Shown: positions 1-8,155 of the stretch, piece by piece
Position numbering within the stretch: the first letter of the stretch is position 1
How the letters are laid out: each line of letters starts with the position of its first letter
Assembly (NCBI RefSeq): GCF_025144725.1
Contig: NZ_JALXKS010000028.1
Span: forward strand, 1 to 42,296
Direction of reading: 5' to 3'
Source of the DNA: Brevibacterium sp. p3-SID960
GTDB lineage: Bacteria > Actinomycetota > Actinomycetes > Actinomycetales > Brevibacteriaceae
DNA length: 42,296 nucleotides
Made by a program: the position numbers and the translations under genes
The notes under the pieces: generated by a model
What the model was told of the DNA's origin: nothing
Seen by the model: the letters and a program-made list of their open reading frames with translations, nothing else
The model's database searches: none

Positions 1-60
1 CGTCTGCCGAAAAGCTCTGCTCAGCCCACTCCGTTCCGTGCTGGAGCCACTAAGCTGACA

Positions 61-80
61 GGAACCGCGAAGGCGGTTCC
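61..80 (+). terminator. Perfect hairpin, likely terminator of a gene ending near the left edge
   Basis: The bases form GGAACCGC-gaag-GCGGTTCC, an 8-bp perfect stem with a tetraloop. Two plus-strand frames open at the left edge close just before it (TAA at 51-53, TGA at 56-58), so an upstream gene probably ends here; which frame is real cannot be decided from fewer than 20 codons. There is no T-run after the stem, which is usual in high-GC actinobacteria. Confidence 0.45.
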
Positions 81-114
81 ACATGCCCCTATTGAGCACA
101 TCTGAGGAGAGAAG

Positions 115-234
115 ATGCCGGCGGCGTCACCTGGCCTGTTGTGCTGCCTGTCACTGTTCATCGACACGAAGCGCCGGCAGAGCCTACATGACAAGGCAGC
201 ATCGACCGCCGTCATCAGCACAGCCAACCGCTGA
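115..234 (+). CDS. Possible small ORF (39 aa), unrecognised
   Basis: An ATG at 115 follows a good Shine-Dalgarno (AGGAG, about 7 bases upstream) and opens 39 codons ending in TGA at 232. The predicted peptide starts with MPAASPGLLCCLSLF and has a basic middle; I recognise no family. It lies between the hairpin at 61-80 and the DUF4282 gene. It could be a small protein, a leader peptide or chance. The ribosome-binding site is the only positive evidence. Confidence 0.18.
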   Translation: MPAASPGLLCCLSLFIDTKRRQSLHDKAASTAVISTANR

Positions 235-352
235 TCAGCGCCTGGCACCGGCAGACGCCCGATGGCACACTGACGGCGCAGAGCGCCAGATCACCGCCGC
301 GCTCTACAGACTGCCAGCACTGTCAGCAGCATCAACGACTGAGAGGAACACC

Positions 353-931
353 ATGACCCAGCCTCCGTCCCATTCACAGGACCCACAGCAGCCCCAGGAC
401 TCACAGCACTCGATCGGATATCAGGCTCCGCATGCTCGTGCAGCCGGCCAGTCTCAGCCGGGCGCCGCCGGCCCTTACGCTCACCCCTATGGCGGACAGC
501 CGACCGGCGGAAACCCGTACGGCATGGAGTCCGGTTCCGGCTGGGGCGGCGCACCGGAGACCGAAAGACCGGCGAGCGGCCGGTCGGCCAGCGGCTTCTT
601 CAAAGCCCTGTTCGACGTGAAGTTCGATCACTTCGTCAGCATCACGTGGGCGGGCATCATCTACGTGCTGCATATCCTCGCCTGCCTCTTCACGTGGATC
701 GCCATCGTCGTCTTCGGCATCATCTTCGGTCTCGCCATGGGCGTGAGTGTCTTCGGTGAGTCGTCGTTCAATCCGCTGCCGCTCATCCTCGCGATCCTCT
801 TCGGTTGGATTCCGGCCCTCATGCAGCTCGTGTACGGGCGCATGATCCTGGAGTTCATCGTCGCGTCGATCAAAACCGCCGAGAACACCCGGAAGATCGC
901 CGAAGACACACTCTCGCTCAGTCAGCGCTGA
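353..931 (+). CDS. DUF4282 domain membrane protein
   Basis: The product is 192 aa. Residues 1 to about 70 are rich in Pro, Gln, Gly and Ser and probably disordered. The rest matches the DUF4282 pattern: an amphipathic FFKALFDVKFDHFVSI entry, a hydrophobic segment (about residues 100-125), a second one (about 140-165), and a charged tail with KTAENTRKIAEDT. It should be an inner-membrane protein with two spanning helices; the function of the family is unknown. I chose the ATG at 353 because GAGAGG lies just upstream and the preceding in-frame stretch is arginine-rich and does not look like protein. Its last 14 bases overlap the 3' end of the convergent MFS gene. Confidence 0.8.
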   Translation: MTQPPSHSQDPQQPQDSQHSIGYQAPHARAAGQSQPGAAGPYAHPYGGQPTGGNPYGMESGSGWGGAPETERPASGRSASGFFKALFDVKFDHFVSITWAGIIYVLHILACLFTWIAIVVFGIIFGLAMGVSVFGESSFNPLPLILAILFGWIPALMQLVYGRMILEFIVASIKTAENTRKIAEDTLSLSQR

Positions 932-2285
932 GCTGAGCCTCGGCAGCTCGAGAGCGGGTGCTCAGGACACCGCCGAAGGAGACGAAGATCCCACCGAGCA
1001 CGAGCACCGTGACCACGGCAGCCGTCTGCCCGCCTAGCAGTGCGGCCAGTGCCGGCAGCCAGAATGGGAAGAGGGCCGGGATCACGATCGACGCACTGTA
1101 AGCGGTGCCGTAGCCGGTCGAACGGACCTCGGCTGGGAAGATCTCTGAGAGGTGCGCACCGATCGGCCCGTATGCGGTGACGGTGAGCGCCTGAATGAGG
1201 CACACGAGCGCGGCGGTGGCGACGATCGTCGAGGCCTGCGTGATGAGCACGTAGAGGACCGGCCCGCCGACTGCGGCGATGATGCCGGCGAGCACGAAGA
1301 ATCGACGTCTGCCGACGAGCGTGGAGATGTGCCCGGTCACCGACATCACCAGCGCCTGAGCGATCGCGGCTGCGGCCATGACGACCGGCACGGTCTCAGC
1401 CGTCAAGTGGGCGGCGCTACCGCCCTCACCGAGGTAGGCGGCCATCCGGATGACGACCATATTCGTCATCGGCCACAGCCCGGTCATGAGCAGGAACACC
1501 GCCCAGAACGGCTGTGCCCAGCGACCGAGGACGACCGCCCGCAGCGAACCCAGCTCAGCCGGTCGGCCACTGGGGCCGGCGGCCTCACTCCTCCCCGCCT
1601 CGGGCACGGCAGCATCCTCCGGCAGCAGCCTGGACGCCTTCGCATCGGCGACGTTGCGGTGATAGTAGGCGAGCACGAGCAGGGAGGCGAGGCCCCCGGC
1701 GGCGAAGGCCAGCCGCCAGCCGAACACGGCATATGCCTCGGGACCGAGTACGGCGAGCAGCCCAAGGGTGGCCACGGCGATCGAGGCCTGCGCCCACGGG
1801 GCCATCGCCATGATGAGCCCGGAGAACAGGCCGCGGCGGCGCGGTTTCGACCATTCCATCGCCAGCGGGATCGCCGAGGTGTACTCGCCGGCGAGGAACA
1901 TACCACCGAGGAAGCGCAGCAGCAGGACGAGGTCGATCGCGGCGATGCCGATCGCCTCGTGGGTCGGCAGGCAGGCGATGGCCAGGGTGCAGACCGCAGT
2001 GCCGGCGATTGCGACCTGGGTGATGACGGTGCGGCCGAACCGGTCGGCCAGCCTTCCGAACACCACCGCGCCGAAGGGCCGGCCGAGCAGCGTCGCCACG
2101 ATCGTGAGGGTGGCCGCCCCGGCGATCGCCTCGCGGCCGACCAGATGCGGCAGGGCCGGGGCCAGGGCGGTCAGCGGCAGGAAGATGTGCAGCTGATCGA
2201 CGTAGTTGCCGACCACTCCGCCGGTCAGCGCGGCACGGGCCTCACGCGGCGGGCGGGGGCTGTCGTCTTGAGTCATGGTCTCCAT
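918..2285 (-). CDS. MFS transporter, metabolite:H+ symporter type
   Basis: The 455-aa protein has about 12 hydrophobic segments. The cytoplasmic loop 2-3 motif GRLADRFGR (MFS motif A) is present, and the RFLGGMFLAGEYTSA stretch resembles the RFxxGxxxGGEY motif of the metabolite:H+ symporter (MHS) branch, which includes ProP, KgtP and ShiA. A central hydrophilic loop (about residues 215-240) separates the two six-helix halves. The substrate cannot be told. Start: ATG at 2285 with GGA 7 bases upstream; an in-frame ATG three codons later (2276) is also possible. It lies downstream of the tRNA pair on the same strand but a hairpin separates them, so it is probably a separate unit. Confidence 0.85.
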   Translation of the reverse strand: METMTQDDSPRPPREARAALTGGVVGNYVDQLHIFLPLTALAPALPHLVGREAIAGAATLTIVATLLGRPFGAVVFGRLADRFGRTVITQVAIAGTAVCTLAIACLPTHEAIGIAAIDLVLLLRFLGGMFLAGEYTSAIPLAMEWSKPRRRGLFSGLIMAMAPWAQASIAVATLGLLAVLGPEAYAVFGWRLAFAAGGLASLLVLAYYHRNVADAKASRLLPEDAAVPEAGRSEAAGPSGRPAELGSLRAVVLGRWAQPFWAVFLLMTGLWPMTNMVVIRMAAYLGEGGSAAHLTAETVPVVMAAAAIAQALVMSVTGHISTLVGRRRFFVLAGIIAAVGGPVLYVLITQASTIVATAALVCLIQALTVTAYGPIGAHLSEIFPAEVRSTGYGTAYSASIVIPALFPFWLPALAALLGGQTAAVVTVLVLGGIFVSFGGVLSTRSRAAEAQLSAD

Positions 2286-2331
2286 CGATCATTCCAGGGC
2301 ACAGCCGGGGCGGTGCCGGTCGCACATGACG

Positions 2332-2366
2332 AATCCCGGTGCCTGATCGTGTCAGACACCGGGATT
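2332..2366 (-). terminator. Terminator hairpin of the tRNA-Gln/tRNA-Glu unit
   Basis: AATCCCGGTG pairs with CACCGGGATT (10 bp), and an inner CTGA/TCAG pairing extends the stem beyond one bulged base on each side. It starts 6 bases past the tRNA-Glu 3' end, in the right place to end the tRNA transcript. No U-run follows. Confidence 0.65.
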
Positions 2367-2372
2367 TAACCG

Positions 2373-2445
2373 TACCCCCGAGCGGGTTCGAACCGCCGTT
2401 TCCGCCTTGAGAGGGCGGCGTCCTAGGCCACTAGACGACGGGGGC
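2373..2445 (-). tRNA. tRNA-Glu (anticodon CTC)
   Basis: A full cloverleaf is readable on the minus strand. The acceptor stem is GCCCCCG/CGGGGGT (last pair G-U), the D-arm GTCTAGTGGCCTAGGAC, the anticodon arm CCGCC-CTCTCAA-GGCGG with CTC at the anticodon, and the T-arm contains GGTTCGAACC. The discriminator is A at 2373; CCA is not encoded. The 5' end lies one base past the tRNA-Gln 3' end, so the two must be cut from one transcript. Confidence 0.97.
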
Positions 2446-2446
2446 G

Positions 2447-2518
2447 CTGGGGTACCAGGACTCGAACCTAGACTAAGTGAACCAGAATCACTCGTGCTGC
2501 CAATTACACCATACCCCA
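2447..2518 (-). tRNA. tRNA-Gln (anticodon CTG)
   Basis: The minus strand gives acceptor TGGGGTA/TACCCCA, a D-arm with TAATTGGCAGCA, an anticodon arm AGTGA-TTCTGGT-TCACT (CTG anticodon), a T-arm with GGTTCGAGTCC, and discriminator G. CCA is not encoded. It is the first gene of a two-tRNA unit. Most actinobacteria make Gln-tRNA by charging it with Glu through GluRS and then amidating it with GatCAB; gltX lies about 3.7 kb away in this window, and no glnS is seen here. Confidence 0.97.
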
Positions 2519-2558
2519 ATGCACTTTCGAGGCTTGCGCCTCCTGGCAACGAAAGATC

Positions 2559-2587
2559 ACTCTACACACTCCGAACCCCGAGTGCAA
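2559..2587 (-). promoter_or_regulatory. Sigma-70-type promoter for the tRNA pair
   Basis: On the minus strand TTGCAC (2582-2587) and TAGAGT (2559-2564) are separated by exactly 17 bases. Transcription would begin near 2552, about 34 bases before tRNA-Gln. The elements sit in the short divergent gap shared with the SDR gene. The match to consensus is strong for this GC content. Confidence 0.7.
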
Positions 2588-2608
2588 AATCGCGTGAGGG
2601 GCGGCACA

Positions 2609-3352
2609 ATGAGATCCATGGACCTCCGGATCTCAGGCCGCACATTCATCGTCACAGGCGGCTCATCAGGGCTCGGATTCGCCACCGCCGAGGCGCTTGT
2701 CGCGGAGGGTGCGAACGTGCTGATCTCCTCGCGCAGCCAGGAGAAGATCGACGCCGCGCTCTCCCGGCTCGGTGACCGAGCGGCCGGACTGGCCCTCGAC
2801 AATGCGGCTGCTGACGCCGGTGAGCGGCTCTTCACCGCCGCGGCCGAGGCGTTCGGCGAGGCGCCGGTTGCCGGTGTGTTCATCTCCGTCGGCGGGCCGG
2901 CTGTCGGGCGCTACTTCGACACCAGCGAGGAGCAGTGGCGCGAGGCGATCGATTCGGTGTTCCTCGGCTCCCTGCGCCTGGCGCGCTGCGCCTGCGAGCG
3001 TCTGGACCCCGGAGGCGCAGTCGGGATGGTGCTGTCATCGTCGGTGTGGAATCCGATCCCCTCGATCGCGATCTCGAATGCGCTGCGGCCCGGGATTGCG
3101 ATGGCGATCAAGAACATGGCCGATGAGATCGGCCCGCGCGGCATCCGGATCTTCGGTGTGGCCCCCGGTCAGATCCTCACCCCGCGGATGGGTGAGGCGC
3201 CCGATGCTGAGCAGCTGGAGCATGTGCCGCTGCGCCGGCTCGGGCAGCCGCATGAGTTCGGGCAGGTCGCAGCGTTCCTGCTCTCCCCCATCGCCAGCTA
3301 CATCACCGGCAGCGTCATCGCCGTCGACGGCGGGATGGTCCGCTCACTGTGA
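2609..3352 (+). CDS. SDR family oxidoreductase with degenerate catalytic motif
   Basis: The 247-aa protein is a classical-length short-chain dehydrogenase. The dinucleotide-binding motif TGGSSGLG is at residues 16-23, and the C-terminal part ends with the usual ITGSVIAVDGG. The catalytic Ser region is present (SSSVWNPIP near 143), but the expected YxxxK is replaced by SIAISNALR (about 152-160): neither Tyr nor the spaced Lys is there. This resembles the BKR-like SDR subgroup whose active-site tetrad is not conserved. It could use other residues or act as a non-canonical reductase. Start: ATG at 2609 with GAGGGG 8 bases upstream; ATG 2618 is an alternative. It stands alone, divergent from the tRNAs and convergent with the peptidase gene. 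Confidence 0.82.
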   Translation: MRSMDLRISGRTFIVTGGSSGLGFATAEALVAEGANVLISSRSQEKIDAALSRLGDRAAGLALDNAAADAGERLFTAAAEAFGEAPVAGVFISVGGPAVGRYFDTSEEQWREAIDSVFLGSLRLARCACERLDPGGAVGMVLSSSVWNPIPSIAISNALRPGIAMAIKNMADEIGPRGIRIFGVAPGQILTPRMGEAPDAEQLEHVPLRRLGQPHEFGQVAAFLLSPIASYITGSVIAVDGGMVRSL

Positions 3353-3420
3353 GCCGCCGGACCTGAGCACACAGTCCTGAAACACCCGCGATTCCGGATA
3401 CCGGGCAGGGCATCAAGGTC

Positions 3421-4725
3421 TCAGATTTCGTCGCGGGTGAGCTTGAGCAATCGGTCGAGCACCGCGCCTGAGGATGCCGAGAGCCCGTTGTGCTCATACT
3501 CGTTCGTCACCCATGGCCGCATCTGCGGCAGCAGTGAGGCGGTTGCCAGGGAGTACTGCTGGGGAACATAGGCGTCCTCGAAGTACACCGCGGCAGCCGC
3601 CGGCACCTCGGCGCGACGCAGCTTCTCGGCATCCCACAGCTTCGGCCACTGGCAGGCGGCCACGCGTTCGGCGATGTCCTTCCACACCGCAAGCGGGCCG
3701 GTGGTGAACACGGCCGGAGTCATGTGCTCACCGGCCAGCAGCGTCGGGTCGGTGCGCACCGCCTCGGGCATCGCCGCTTCAGCAGCCCAGTCGGTGACGA
3801 CCCCGTCAGCCCAGCAGCTCTCGTGCGCCACCGCGTACAGCGGATTGCGCCCGGAGAACGGCATCGCCGCGGCGAAGTCGTAGCGGAAGGCGGCGGTGTC
3901 GATGTCGCCTTCGAGCAGGTAGGCCAGTCGCTCGGCCCCGCCGGAGGCGCCGAGGAGGTGGCCGAGCAGCCGCACGTGGTCGCCGGTGGCGATCGTACCG
4001 TCGGGCAGCTCGAGACCGGATGCGGCCCGGGAGCTCAGCTCCTGCAGCTTCTCAGCCGCGCGCGGATACCGGTCGGTGAAGGCCCGGGATTTGGCGATCA
4101 TCTGCTGCCAGGTGACAGCGTAGACCTCCCGCGGGTGCCCACCGACGGCCGGCAGCCCGCCGGTGAACAGCGCCTCGCGGATGACCTCTGGATGCTCGCT
4201 CAGGTACCGCAGCGTGCAGAACCCGCCGAAGGACTGTCCGAGCACACTCCACTGCTCGGCGCCGAGAGCCCGCCTCACGTCTTCGGCATCGGCGATGATC
4301 GAGTCGGCGCGCAGGTGCGTCAGGTACCCGGCCACCGCCTCGGGATCGGCTGCATCGAGACCGGCCGGCAGCCCGGTGATGTGTCCGTCGACCCAGCCGA
4401 CCGGGGTCGAGCGGCCGGTGCCGCGCTGGTCGAGCATGACGATGCGAAAGTCCTGCAGGGCCCGTTCGATCCAGCCGGGACTCGACTGGGTGGCGCGGAA
4501 CGCCTCGTGCCCGGGACCGCCCTGCAGGTACAGCAGGTAGGGCTTGGCCGAGTCCTTCGTGCCCAGGATCCGGGCGAAGACCTCCAGCGTTGCCGGCTGC
4601 TGCCCCGTTCCCGAGGTGCCAAGCGGCTTGCCGTACCCGCGGTCGACGGGCACGGTGAGGGTGAGCTCTTCGACGCTCAGCCCGGGCAGGCGCAGGCCCG
4701 GGGCCACGGCTGCGGTGTCCGTCAT
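3421..4725 (-). CDS. pip: Proline iminopeptidase-like alpha/beta hydrolase (peptidase S33)
   Basis: The 434-aa product has the S33 layout: oxyanion-loop motif LQGGPGHE, the DQRGTGRS motif, the nucleophile elbow GQSFGG (Ser near residue 162), a helical cap region (about 200-310), then the acid Asp in YFEDAYVP (near 382) and the His in YEHNG (near 411). The family removes N-terminal proline or other residues from peptides in the cytoplasm; about 430 aa fits the longer actinobacterial prolyl-aminopeptidase type. Its ATG is 1 base after the gltX stop codon, so it is the second gene of a gltX operon and probably translationally coupled. The exact peptide specificity is inferred. Confidence 0.87.
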   Translation of the reverse strand: MTDTAAVAPGLRLPGLSVEELTLTVPVDRGYGKPLGTSGTGQQPATLEVFARILGTKDSAKPYLLYLQGGPGHEAFRATQSSPGWIERALQDFRIVMLDQRGTGRSTPVGWVDGHITGLPAGLDAADPEAVAGYLTHLRADSIIADAEDVRRALGAEQWSVLGQSFGGFCTLRYLSEHPEVIREALFTGGLPAVGGHPREVYAVTWQQMIAKSRAFTDRYPRAAEKLQELSSRAASGLELPDGTIATGDHVRLLGHLLGASGGAERLAYLLEGDIDTAAFRYDFAAAMPFSGRNPLYAVAHESCWADGVVTDWAAEAAMPEAVRTDPTLLAGEHMTPAVFTTGPLAVWKDIAERVAACQWPKLWDAEKLRRAEVPAAAAVYFEDAYVPQQYSLATASLLPQMRPWVTNEYEHNGLSASSGAVLDRLLKLTRDEI

Positions 4726-4726
4726 C

Positions 4727-6229
4727 TCAGGAGTCCTGTGCCTGAGCGCCGGCCGTGTCCGCGGCGAGGTGATCGGCCAGGGCCCGCAGGCGGGTCAGCG
4801 AGGAGTCCTTGCCCAGAATCTCCATCGACTCGAACAGCGGCGGGGAGACCCGCCGGCCGGACACCGCCACGCGCAGCGGCCCGAAGGCCAGGCGCGGCTT
4901 GATGCCCATCTCGTCGACCAGTGCGCTCTGCAGGGCATCCTGGATGGTCTCGGTCGACCAGTCATCGAGGGGTTCGAGCACCCGCAGAGAGGCGGCGAGC
5001 ACCTCGGGGGCGGTGTCCTTGAGCGTCTTGAGTCCCTCAGCGGTCAGGTCTAGGTTGCGATCGGCGGTGAAGAGGAATCCGAGCAGGTCGGGTGCCTCGC
5101 CGAGCAGGTTCATGCGGGTCTGCACGAGCGGGGCGGCGGCGGTGAGGATCTCGTCCTCCCGGGCGCTGAGCTCGTCACCGACGACGCCGGCGCGCTGCAG
5201 GTAGGGCACGAGCCGGGTGCGGAAGTCGGCGGCGTCGAGCATGCGGATGTGGTCGCCGTTGATGGCGGTGGCCTTCTTGACGTCGAAGCGGGCCGGGTTG
5301 GGCAGCACGTCGTGGATGTCGAAGGCGTCGATGAACTCCTCGACGGTGAAGACGTCGCGGTCCGGTCCGATCGACCAGCCGAGCAGGCCGAGGTAGTTGA
5401 TGAGGCCCCCGCGGATGAAGCCGTTGTCGCGGTGGAGGAACAGGTTGGACTCCGGGTCGCGCTTCGACAGCTTCTTGTTCCCCTGCCCCATGACGTAGGG
5501 CAGGTGCCCGAACTCCGGCGTCTGCTCGGCGACGCCGATGTCCTTGAGCGCTTCGTAGAGCACGATCTGGCGCGGGGTCGAGGACAGCAGGTCCTCGCCG
5601 CGCAGCACGTGGGTGATGCCCATGAGTGCATCGTCGACGGGGTTGACGAAGGTGTAGAGGGGCTGACCGCCTGAGCGCACGACGACGAAGTCGGGCACGG
5701 AGCCGGCTTTGAAGGTGATCTCGCCGCGCACCAGGTCGGTGAAGGTGATGTCATCATCGGGCATCCGCACGCGCAGCACCGGTTCGCGGCCCTCGGCGCG
5801 GAAGGCGGCCTTCTGCTCCTCGCTCAGGTCGCGGTCGTAGCCGTCGTAGCCGAGCTTCGGGTCGCGGCCGGCGGCCCGGTGGCGGGCTTCGATCTCCTCA
5901 TTGGTGGAGAACGACTCGTACAGGTGGCCGGCGTCGACGAGGCGGGTGATGATGCCCTGGTAGATCTCGCCGCGCTGGGACTGCCGGTAGGGGCCGTCGG
6001 GTCCGCCGACGTCGATGCCCTCATCCCAGTCGAGCCCCAGCCAGCGCATCGCCTCGAGCACCTGGCCGTAGGACTCCTCGGAGTCGCGGCTGGCGTCGGT
6101 GTCTTCGATGCGGAAGACGAATGTGCCGCCGGTGTGGCGGGCATACGCCCAGTTGAATAGGGCGGTGCGGACCATCCCGACGTGCGGGGTGCCGGTGGGC
6201 GATGGGCAGAATCGGACTTTGACGCTCAC
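4727..6229 (-). CDS. gltX: Glutamyl-tRNA synthetase
   Basis: The 500-aa protein is a class I GluRS of normal length. The HIGH-type motif appears in [11 protein letters not shown] (His16-Val17-Gly18-Met19) and the KMSKS-type motif as KKLSKRD near residue 253; RIEDTD and the [13 protein letters not shown] block are characteristic. It charges tRNA-Glu and, in bacteria lacking GlnRS, also tRNA-Gln for the GatCAB route. Start is GTG at 6229 with AAGGA 5-6 bases upstream. It is followed after one base by pip. About 120 bases separate it from the FAH gene upstream on the same strand, so the FAH gene may or may not be co-transcribed. Confidence 0.96.
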   Translation of the reverse strand: MSVKVRFCPSPTGTPHVGMVRTALFNWAYARHTGGTFVFRIEDTDASRDSEESYGQVLEAMRWLGLDWDEGIDVGGPDGPYRQSQRGEIYQGIITRLVDAGHLYESFSTNEEIEARHRAAGRDPKLGYDGYDRDLSEEQKAAFRAEGREPVLRVRMPDDDITFTDLVRGEITFKAGSVPDFVVVRSGGQPLYTFVNPVDDALMGITHVLRGEDLLSSTPRQIVLYEALKDIGVAEQTPEFGHLPYVMGQGNKKLSKRDPESNLFLHRDNGFIRGGLINYLGLLGWSIGPDRDVFTVEEFIDAFDIHDVLPNPARFDVKKATAINGDHIRMLDAADFRTRLVPYLQRAGVVGDELSAREDEILTAAAPLVQTRMNLLGEAPDLLGFLFTADRNLDLTAEGLKTLKDTAPEVLAASLRVLEPLDDWSTETIQDALQSALVDEMGIKPRLAFGPLRVAVSGRRVSPPLFESMEILGKDSSLTRLRALADHLAADTAGAQAQDS

Positions 6230-6352
6230 AGTTTCCTTCGTTCTTCGTCGATGCGTGTGCTGGTGGCTGGTGGGGGTGGAGCCGGTCCTGAGGCGGTGGT
6301 GACCGTCAGGCGGTGCTCGCCGGTCCCGGGGCGGTGGTCGCCTAGGTGTGGT

Positions 6353-7159
6353 TCAGGCGTCCATGACGGGGTTCTCGAGCAGGCCGAGGCCCTCGATGGC
6401 CACGGAGACGTGTTGGCCGGCTTCGATCTTGCCGACGCCTGCCGGGGTGCCGGTGAGGATGACGTCGCCGGGCAGCAGGGTGATCGTCTCGGTGATGTGC
6501 TCGATGAGGGTCGGGATGTCGAAGATGAAGTCCTCGGTCGTGCCGTCCTGGCGCTGCTCGCCGTCGACCCACGAGCGGATCGCAACAGCCTCGGGATCGA
6601 AATCGGTTTCGATCCACGGGCCGAGCGGGCAGGAGGTGTCGAATCCCTTGGCACGCGACCACTGCTTGTCGGTCTGCTGAATGTCGCGCAGGGTGACGTC
6701 GTTGCCGGCGAGATAGCCGAGCACAGTGTCGTAGGCCTGTTCGGCGCTGACCTGTTTGGCGACCCGGCCGATGACGACGCCGAGTTCGGCTTCATAGCTG
6801 ACGTGTTCGCTGATCGCCGGGATGCGGATCGGGTCACCGGGGCCGATGACGGCGGTGTTGGGCTTGAAGAAGGTCAGTGGGGAGACCGGCACCTCGTTGC
6901 CGAGTTCGGCGGCGTGGTCGGCGAAGTTCCGGCCGACGCACACGATCTTCGAGCGCGGGATGATCGGGGCCAGCAGGCGGACCTCGTCGTAGGTCAGGCG
7001 GTCGCCGGTGGACTGGGCGGGGCTGAAGAAGGGGTCCGAGTCGAGGACGGCGATCTCCAGGCCCGAGGTGTCGGCTCGGCCGCCGATGATGTCGCCGAGC
7101 TCGCCTTCGACGACGCCGTAGGTGGGCTCATCGTTGTGGACGAATCTGACAATGCGCAT
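6353..7159 (-). CDS. Fumarylacetoacetate hydrolase (FAH) family protein
   Basis: The 268-aa protein has a short N-terminal domain and the FAH core. The core shows KIVCVGRNFADHAAELG, FFKPNTAVIG, the metal-binding E-x-E in YEAELGVVIG, and the metal Asp in GNDVTLRDIQQ, followed by the C-terminal GDVILTGTPAGVG. Relatives act as acylpyruvases, oxaloacetate tautomerases/decarboxylases or in aromatic degradation, using Mg or Mn. The gene sits upstream of gltX on the same strand, as in several actinobacteria. There is no Shine-Dalgarno before the ATG; a TAGACT box ends 6 bases upstream, so the mRNA may be leaderless. The true substrate is unknown. Confidence 0.87.
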   Translation of the reverse strand: MRIVRFVHNDEPTYGVVEGELGDIIGGRADTSGLEIAVLDSDPFFSPAQSTGDRLTYDEVRLLAPIIPRSKIVCVGRNFADHAAELGNEVPVSPLTFFKPNTAVIGPGDPIRIPAISEHVSYEAELGVVIGRVAKQVSAEQAYDTVLGYLAGNDVTLRDIQQTDKQWSRAKGFDTSCPLGPWIETDFDPEAVAIRSWVDGEQRQDGTTEDFIFDIPTLIEHITETITLLPGDVILTGTPAGVGKIEAGQHVSVAIEGLGLLENPVMDA

Positions 7160-7165
7160 GGCTAC

Positions 7166-7171
7166 AGTCTA
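7166..7171 (-). promoter_or_regulatory. -10 box for a leaderless FAH transcript
   Basis: TAGACT on the minus strand ends 6 bases before the ATG at 7159, so transcription would start at or next to the A of the start codon. No good -35 is seen at 16-18 bases. The same hexamer and spacing occur before the CitE-like gene at 41249. Confidence 0.4.
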
Positions 7172-7317
7172 GGTGTACTCAGCCACGGGGTTGGTGACAG
7201 CGCGCCGGATTTGACGTAGGGGAGGATCTCTTGGGTGTCGCTTGTCTAAGGTCACTACCCGAAGCTCGGAACGATTCAGCTTAGATATAGCTTCAAGACT
7301 CAATGCCAGCACATCGC

Positions 7318-7351
7318 GGAGGGCCTGGGAATCAAGATTCCCGGGCCCTCC
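7318..7351 (-). terminator. Strong hairpin, terminator of the secreted-protein gene
   Basis: A 16-bp stem with one G-U pair encloses a 2-base centre: GGAGGGCCTGGGAATC pairs with GATTCCCGGGCCCTCC. It lies 92 bases past the stop of the secreted-protein gene and upstream of the FAH gene on the same strand, so it isolates the two. The rest of 7172-7442 holds no supportable gene; it is AT-richer than the surroundings. Confidence 0.6.
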
Positions 7352-7442
7352 ACCGATAGCAGCAAGTCAAATCCGGTAGCTAGACACGGACTGCGGCCGA
7401 CGCCGAGCTAGCAACTATCGAAAGCAGTCATCGGAGCCGACG

Positions 7443-8015
7443 TTACACTCGCTGCCCGATTTCATACATACTCACCCGAGTGCCAGACTTATACCCTGAA
7501 TCGAATGATTTGACATTCCCCTTCGGGCATGCGCGCCGAGGTGTCGTCCAGGTAGTTTTAGCGAACTTGGCGCCAGCTTTCACGCAGTAGCTATCAGCCT
7601 TCGTGTCCTTCACGCTACCGGAGACCTTAACCGAGTTACCGCTTCGGCAAGCACGGTTAGTGATATTGCCATATTTTCCTCGAATAGTGACCGTCTTTGA
7701 ACACTGAGCCGCCTGAGCATTGTTCGACGTCGATGCATTCTGGGCATCAACCGTCACCGTTCCATCAGTCGACACAATAACGTCTTCACTATTGACGAAC
7801 TTTGAAATATCCGCGACCTCCTCCCCAGTGGAAGCGTCTGTGACGACCGCTTCGAACGCACCCGCGCCGGCAGATACGTCCCAGTCGACGGAAAGGCCGA
7901 TCTCTTCTGAGATGACCGCACGCTCCTGCATATTCGGGGGTTGCGCTGCCGTTGCAGGACCAGCGAAGAGGGTAAGAGCTACGGTGCCGACTGCGGCAAA
8001 GAAAAGGGATTTCAT
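7443..8015 (-). CDS. Predicted secreted protein, unknown function
   Basis: The product is 190 aa. Residues 1-24 are a clear Sec signal peptide (MKSLFFAAVGTVALTLFAG then PATAA before the likely cleavage site). The mature part contains four cysteines (in QCSKT, RACRSG, SYCVK and RRACPKG) that could form two disulfides, and a Lys/Thr/Ser-rich C-terminal half suggestive of a small beta-rich extracellular domain. I recognise no family. The ATG at 8015 is favoured over 8027 because GGA lies 7 bases before it. Base composition is near 50% G+C and codons such as AAT, AAA and TTT are frequent, unlike all neighbours, which suggests recent acquisition. Confidence 0.68.
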   Translation of the reverse strand: MKSLFFAAVGTVALTLFAGPATAAQPPNMQERAVISEEIGLSVDWDVSAGAGAFEAVVTDASTGEEVADISKFVNSEDVIVSTDGTVTVDAQNASTSNNAQAAQCSKTVTIRGKYGNITNRACRSGNSVKVSGSVKDTKADSYCVKAGAKFAKTTWTTPRRACPKGNVKSFDSGYKSGTRVSMYEIGQRV

Positions 8016-8059
8016 ATTATTTTCCATTCATTGAACGGCTCAAGCCGAGCCTGGGGATG

Positions 8060-8076
8060 GAGGGGCTAGCGCCCTC
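8060..8076 (-). terminator. Weak hairpin after coxG
   Basis: GGGGC-tagc-GCCCT forms a short stem about 80 bases downstream of the coxG stop. It could end the permease-Mo hydroxylase operon. Only five pairs; weak evidence. Confidence 0.22.
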
Positions 8077-8155
8077 GAGTGAGAAGTCTAACATGTCCTC
8101 ATGCGTCCTGGGTTCCGTCCCGTGGTGCTGATGTTGGCCTTCTCATCCGCGATGA

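Noticed and set aside
1152..2369. A 405-codon plus-strand frame antisense to the MFS gene
   Set aside because: Composition is Gly/Arg/Asp/His-rich shadow coding; the minus strand has membrane helices and MFS motifs.
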